Source: Chloroflexota bacterium (GTDB taxonomy: Bacteria > Chloroflexota > Anaerolineae > Thermoflexales > Thermoflexaceae). Taken from it: a DNA stretch of 8,899 nt. Within the stretch, counting starts at the first letter, position 1. Every line of letters begins with the position of its first letter. Where the stretch lies: assembly GCA_030550075.1 (NCBI GenBank), contig JAUQQB010000089.1:1-8899 (forward strand), in the 5' to 3' direction. The notes under the pieces were generated by a model, which had not been told where the DNA came from, made no database searches, and worked only from the letters and a program-made list of their open reading frames with translations. Positions 5,400 to 8,899 of the stretch are shown here, in pieces. A program made the translations under genes and the position numbers.

Positions 5400-7727
5400 G
5401 TGGGCAGTCCGAAAAAACGCGCCGCCGCGGAGCGTCGGCGGACCAAAGGAGGGGCTCGGGAGAGAACGTCCGGCGCTCGCCGGACCGCTTCTCCCAAAGG
5501 CCGTCCTCGCTGGAGGCCCACCCTCACGCTGGATCAGCAGCTGGATCTGCTGGGCCTGATATTGTTCCTGGGTGGGATCCCGGTGGCGTTCGGATTACTG
5601 GCTCCCCAGCAGGCGCCCGGGCTGGCCCCTTTCCTTCTCGCCCTGATCCGCTGGCTGGGAGGCGGGGTCTTCGCGTTCCCACTGGGGATGATCGCAGGCG
5701 GAGCCTGGCTGCTGATCCGGCGCTTTGAGCAGGTCCCCCGTCCCCGGCCCTCTTTCCTCCTCGGCCTCTTCTTGCTTTACGGATCGCTGTTGATGGCCCT
5801 GGATGAGATAGGGGGAATGGGTGGAACGGTGGGCGCCGCGCTGGTCCGGGGATTGACGGAAAACCTGGGCCCGGTCGGGGCGTGGCTGGTTCTGCTGGGG
5901 ATGATCTGGGCGGGTTTGATGGGGACGTTCCGTCTTTCGCCGGAACGTCCCCTGGAATGGGCGATTCGGGGGCTTCGCGGGCTTCGAGGCCTTCGGCCGG
6001 GCCGTTCCTCGGATGGAAGCCTTCAGATCCATCTTCCCCCACGGACCTCCTCCGAGCCGGTGGCTTCCCCGACCTCTCCCGATCGATCTCCGCGAATCCT
6101 TGGAGAAACAGAGATCCAGGAAGCTCCTGCAGAGGCGGCGGGAACCGCGGAGCCCTCTGAGGGCTGGGAGGAGATCGAGGCCCCCTTGCAGATCGCCCCG
6201 GAGGGGCCGAAGTGGACGCTCCCCCGTCTGGAGGAGATCCTGGACCCCGAAGAAGAAGTGGAGATCGATGAGACAGATCTTCGGGAGAAGGCTCGGATTA
6301 TTGAGGAAACGCTGCGCAGCCTGGGGGTCGAGGCCCGCGTGGTGGAAGTCCAGCGCGGGCCTACCGTGACCCTTTTCGGTCTGGAGCCCGGACAGATCTC
6401 CCGGGGAGGTCGCTCCACCCGGGTGAAGGTCGGCCAGATCGCTGCCCTGGCGGATGACCTGGCCCTGGCCCTCTCCGCCCGCGCGGTCCGGGTCCTGGCG
6501 CCGATCCCGGGTCGGGGCCTGGTGGGCATCGAGGTTCCCAATGAACGGGCGGCCCTGGTTCGGCTGCGCGAAGTGATGGAGAGCGAGGCGTACCGCTCCA
6601 TCGCCTCCCCCCTGCGGCTGCCCCTCGGGCAAACGGTCTCCGGCGAGCCCCTGGTGGCCGATCTCACCGCGATGCCACACCTCCTGATCGCGGGAGCGAC
6701 CGGATCCGGGAAATCGGTGGCTCTCAATGCGATCCTGGTCTCGCTGCTATGCACGTGCACGCCGGACGATTTGCGGCTGATCCTGATCGATCCCAAACGG
6801 GTGGAGCTGACGCCGTATAACGGCATCCCGCACCTCTGGACCCCGGTGGTGGTGGAGATCGAGAAGGTGCCCCGGGTGCTTCAGGAGGCCATGCGGGAGA
6901 TGGAGCGCCGGTATCGCGTCTTTGCCGCCGTCGGCGCGCGTCACATCGCCGATTACAACCGGCGGGCGGAAGAGCGGGGCGAGCCCCGCATGCCGTATCT
7001 GGTGATCGTGGTGGATGAGCTGGCGGATCTGATGATCACCGCGCCGGAGGAAACCGAGCGGCGGATCACCCGGCTGGCGCAGATGGCGCGGGCGACGGGC
7101 ATCCATCTGATCATCGCCACCCAGCGCCCCAGTGTGGATGTGGTGACCGGGCTGATCAAGGCCAACTTCCCGGCCCGCATCGCCTTTGCGGTGGCCTCCT
7201 CGGTGGACTCGCGGGTGATCCTGGACATGCCGGGGGCGGAGACCCTGCTGGGGCGCGGGGATATGCTCTTCCTGGCTCCCGATCAGGGCCAGCCAATGCG
7301 GGCTCAGGGTTGTTTTGTTTCTGATGAGGAGATCCGGCGCATCGTCACCTACTGGAAGGGCATCCGGGGGCTTCCCCGCCCGGCCCCAGGACGCGAGCGC
7401 CGGGGAGCGATCTCAGCGCCGCCTCCAGTCCCGCCCAGGTCCGGGGGAGGGATGCCATCCCAGGAACCCGTTCGGGAAGGCGGACGAGAAGGAGAGATCG
7501 AGGAGGAGCCGGATGAGGCTCTGTTGCAGCGGGCGGTGGAAATCGTGCGCCTGCATCGGCGGGCTTCGATCTCGCTGTTGCAGCGGAAGCTCCGCATCGG
7601 TTACAACCGGGCTGCCCGTCTGATCGATCTCATGGAGGCCCGAGGGCTGATCGGCCCGCCGGAGGAAGGCAGTCGATGGCGAGGCCTGGAAGGGCTGGAT
7701 TCCTCCCCAAGCTCCCAATCGGACTGA
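5400..7727 (+). CDS. ftsK: FtsK/SpoIIIE-family DNA translocase
   Basis: A septum-located, ATP-driven motor that moves chromosomal DNA during division and dimer resolution. I start at GTG 5400 (GGAGCG a few bases upstream), giving 775 residues; in-frame ATG 5319 or GTG 5286 would overlap the palindrome and amrS. Order: basic tail (1-40, KKR and RRR clusters); about four membrane helices (48-68, 85-106, 117-135, 158-178); Pro/Ser- then acid-rich linker (180-295); alpha/beta motor (about 296-670) with Walker A GATGSGKS (Lys438), Walker B VIVVDE (Asp539-Glu540), IIATQRPSVDVVTG and the family signature LGRGDMLFL. A second low-complexity stretch leads to a C-terminal winged-helix gamma domain (about 704-765, DEALLQRAVEIV...RAARLIDLME...GLIG), which in known members reads polar DNA motifs such as KOPS/SRS. 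All key residues and normal length are present, so it looks functional. It follows amrS closely; co-transcription is possible. Confidence 0.95.
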   Translation: MGSPKKRAAAERRRTKGGARERTSGARRTASPKGRPRWRPTLTLDQQLDLLGLILFLGGIPVAFGLLAPQQAPGLAPFLLALIRWLGGGVFAFPLGMIAGGAWLLIRRFEQVPRPRPSFLLGLFLLYGSLLMALDEIGGMGGTVGAALVRGLTENLGPVGAWLVLLGMIWAGLMGTFRLSPERPLEWAIRGLRGLRGLRPGRSSDGSLQIHLPPRTSSEPVASPTSPDRSPRILGETEIQEAPAEAAGTAEPSEGWEEIEAPLQIAPEGPKWTLPRLEEILDPEEEVEIDETDLREKARIIEETLRSLGVEARVVEVQRGPTVTLFGLEPGQISRGGRSTRVKVGQIAALADDLALALSARAVRVLAPIPGRGLVGIEVPNERAALVRLREVMESEAYRSIASPLRLPLGQTVSGEPLVADLTAMPHLLIAGATGSGKSVALNAILVSLLCTCTPDDLRLILIDPKRVELTPYNGIPHLWTPVVVEIEKVPRVLQEAMREMERRYRVFAAVGARHIADYNRRAEERGEPRMPYLVIVVDELADLMITAPEETERRITRLAQMARATGIHLIIATQRPSVDVVTGLIKANFPARIAFAVASSVDSRVILDMPGAETLLGRGDMLFLAPDQGQPMRAQGCFVSDEEIRRIVTYWKGIRGLPRPAPGRERRGAISAPPPVPPRSGGGMPSQEPVREGGREGEIEEEPDEALLQRAVEIVRLHRRASISLLQRKLRIGYNRAARLIDLMEARGLIGPPEEGSRWRGLEGLDSSPSSQSD

Positions 7728-7760
7728 CCCAGCATCCGGATCTTTCCCTTGCGATTCAGC

Positions 7761-7790
7761 GGATCAAGGGGTTGATCCTTCCCCCTCTCT
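7761..7790 (+). terminator. Weak terminator-like hairpin after ftsK
   Basis: GGATCAA (7761-7767) and TTGATCC (7772-7778) pair perfectly around GGGG, and the pyrimidine-rich TTCCCCCTCTCTTCCC follows. The stem is short and the T-run broken, so the terminator call is tentative. It lies 33 bases after the ftsK stop codon. Confidence 0.45.
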
Positions 7791-7806
7791 TCCCGGGCTT
7801 TCTGCG

Positions 7807-8899
7807 ATGAAGCGATCGGGCAGGATCGGACTGTTACAGACTGGGGTCCAGCGTGGATTGTGGGGAGCGGGTGGGCTGGCGCTCTTCCTGTTCGCGTTGT
7901 TGCTGATGCGCGCGGGGGCGGCTCATCTGACCCCTGTTCTGGCGGAGGCGGGAAGGCTTCCCTCCCCATGGCACAGCCTGGGGCTGGGCTGGCTGATGGC
8001 CTGTCTGACGCTTAGCGGTTCCCCTGTGGCCGCAGCTGCGGTCAGCCTTCAGGATGCGCAGGCGCTCTCCCCGGCCGCCACCCTCACCATGCTCACCGGA
8101 TCCCGTCTGGGAGCTTCGTTTGTCCTGTTCCTCATCGGATTGCGCTACGCATGGCGCCGGGGACATCCCTGGAACAGCCTGACCACCGGGTTTGTCACCT
8201 TCTGGGTAACCGCTACGACCTATCTTCCGGCCACTGCCCTGGGCCTCTTCCTGTTGCCCTATGTTCCTGTCCCGTGGATCGCCCGATGGCGACCTCCTTT
8301 CCTGCCTGCCCTTCTGGAGCCCTTTCGAGCGTTCGTCCAGACCATTGAGGGGATCCTGCGCAGCGGGATGAGCCGGGGGTTTGGGAAGCCCGCACCCGAG
8401 AGCGCCATCGGGATCTCCCTTTTCCTCCTGGGGTTTTTCCTGGTTGGCATTGCGCTTCAGGCGCTGGATCGAGCCATCCCCTTCCCCCATCTGACGCGCG
8501 CGGAAGCGGATCCCCCGCCGGATTCCCCATGGCCGATCTTCGGCCTCGGGCTCGCGGTGACCGCCCTCACCATGTCAGTATCCGTCTCCATCGGATTGCT
8601 GGTGCCTTCAGTGACACGGGGCTGGATTCGACGGGAGCACCTGATCCCCTATGTGATGGGAGCCAACATCAGCACCTTCATGGATACGCTGCTCGCCGCG
8701 CTGGCCCTGGGGAATCCGGCCGCGGTCGGCGTGGTGCTGACCGAGATGATCAGCGTCAGCGCGATCTCGGCAGGGATCCTGTTCGCGGGTTATCGGTGGT
8801 ATCGGGGTCTGCTGATCCGGGTCTTTGAGATCATGATGGATCGCCGGATGCTTCTAAGTCTCTTCCTGATCGCCTTCCTGTGCATGCCGCTCATTCTTT
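7807..8899 (+). CDS. Divergent Na/Pi-cotransporter-family membrane protein (3' end beyond window)
   Basis: An open frame runs from ATG 7807 to the window edge with no stop (364 residues visible). It is very hydrophobic, with roughly nine membrane segments: about 20-37, 58-81, 93-115, 124-152, 201-220, 243-266, 280-302, 305-329 and 348-364. Two stretches look like the paired repeats of the PF02690 family. The first is LTLSGSPVAAAAVS then TMLTGSRLGAS (67-104). The second is LTMSVSVSIGLLVP then YVMGANISTFMDTLLAA (254-298), where GANIST matches the family's G-x-N-I-G-T. The usual QSSSA motif is absent from both, so substrate and ion coupling are uncertain. A polar loop (about 153-197) separates the halves. 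The typical C-terminal PhoU-like domain, if any, would lie outside the window. The start has no strong ribosome binding site. Known members move phosphate with sodium; here that is inference. Confidence 0.7.
   Translation, partial: MKRSGRIGLLQTGVQRGLWGAGGLALFLFALLLMRAGAAHLTPVLAEAGRLPSPWHSLGLGWLMACLTLSGSPVAAAAVSLQDAQALSPAATLTMLTGSRLGASFVLFLIGLRYAWRRGHPWNSLTTGFVTFWVTATTYLPATALGLFLLPYVPVPWIARWRPPFLPALLEPFRAFVQTIEGILRSGMSRGFGKPAPESAIGISLFLLGFFLVGIALQALDRAIPFPHLTRAEADPPPDSPWPIFGLGLAVTALTMSVSVSIGLLVPSVTRGWIRREHLIPYVMGANISTFMDTLLAALALGNPAAVGVVLTEMISVSAISAGILFAGYRWYRGLLIRVFEIMMDRRMLLSLFLIAFLCMPLIL

Noticed and set aside
8529..8828. + strand 99-residue frame inside the last gene
   Set aside because: It is out of frame with the hydrophobic transporter frame that runs unbroken from 7807 to the window end and carries the family-like repeats.

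Overview
The window is strongly GC-rich bacterial DNA with six protein-coding genes, all on the + strand. Taxonomy is inference only. The Pro/Thr-rich 'TPxP' linker behind a lipoprotein signal, the short GC-rich palindromes between genes, and the gene families present fit a Chloroflexota-like bacterium, possibly a thermophilic Anaerolineae/Thermoflexia relative. No rRNA or other marker is present to prove it.

Region 1 (about 1-3823) is a copper-handling cluster. It holds a thioredoxin-fold lipoprotein gene, the Cu(I) exporter ATPase copA (770-3202), and a DUF411/CopG-type copper-binding lipoprotein (3302-3772). A textbook rho-independent terminator (3775-3823) closes it. The first gene is the most interesting object here. 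An in-frame TGA at 387-389 sits exactly where the first Cys of a CPVC redox motif belongs, giving U-P-V-C. It is followed at the correct distance by a stem-loop with the features of a bacterial SECIS element. I read it as a candidate selenoprotein. A separate one-base frameshift in an A4G4 run at 130-137 interrupts the signal peptide. It is either a sequencing/assembly error or a sign of decay, and it must be resolved before the selenoprotein call is secure.

Region 2 (3824-4260) has no gene. It contains a perfect-arm hairpin (3896-3936), a weak possible promoter (3984-4010) and a highly structured segment (4041-4146). That segment has an 18-bp closing helix around two internal hairpins. Four alternating complementary blocks within it could form two mutually exclusive folds. 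It lies in the leader of the next gene and matches no RNA family I recognise.

Region 3 (4261-7790) holds an AmrS-type radical SAM enzyme (AmmeMemoRadiSam system) and then a full FtsK/SpoIIIE DNA translocase. A perfect 15-bp inverted repeat separates them. A short hairpin follows ftsK.

Region 4 (7807-8899) is the 5' part of a divergent Na/Pi-cotransporter (PF02690-type) membrane protein, open at the window edge. Genes in regions 3 and 4 have no evident functional link to the copper cluster.
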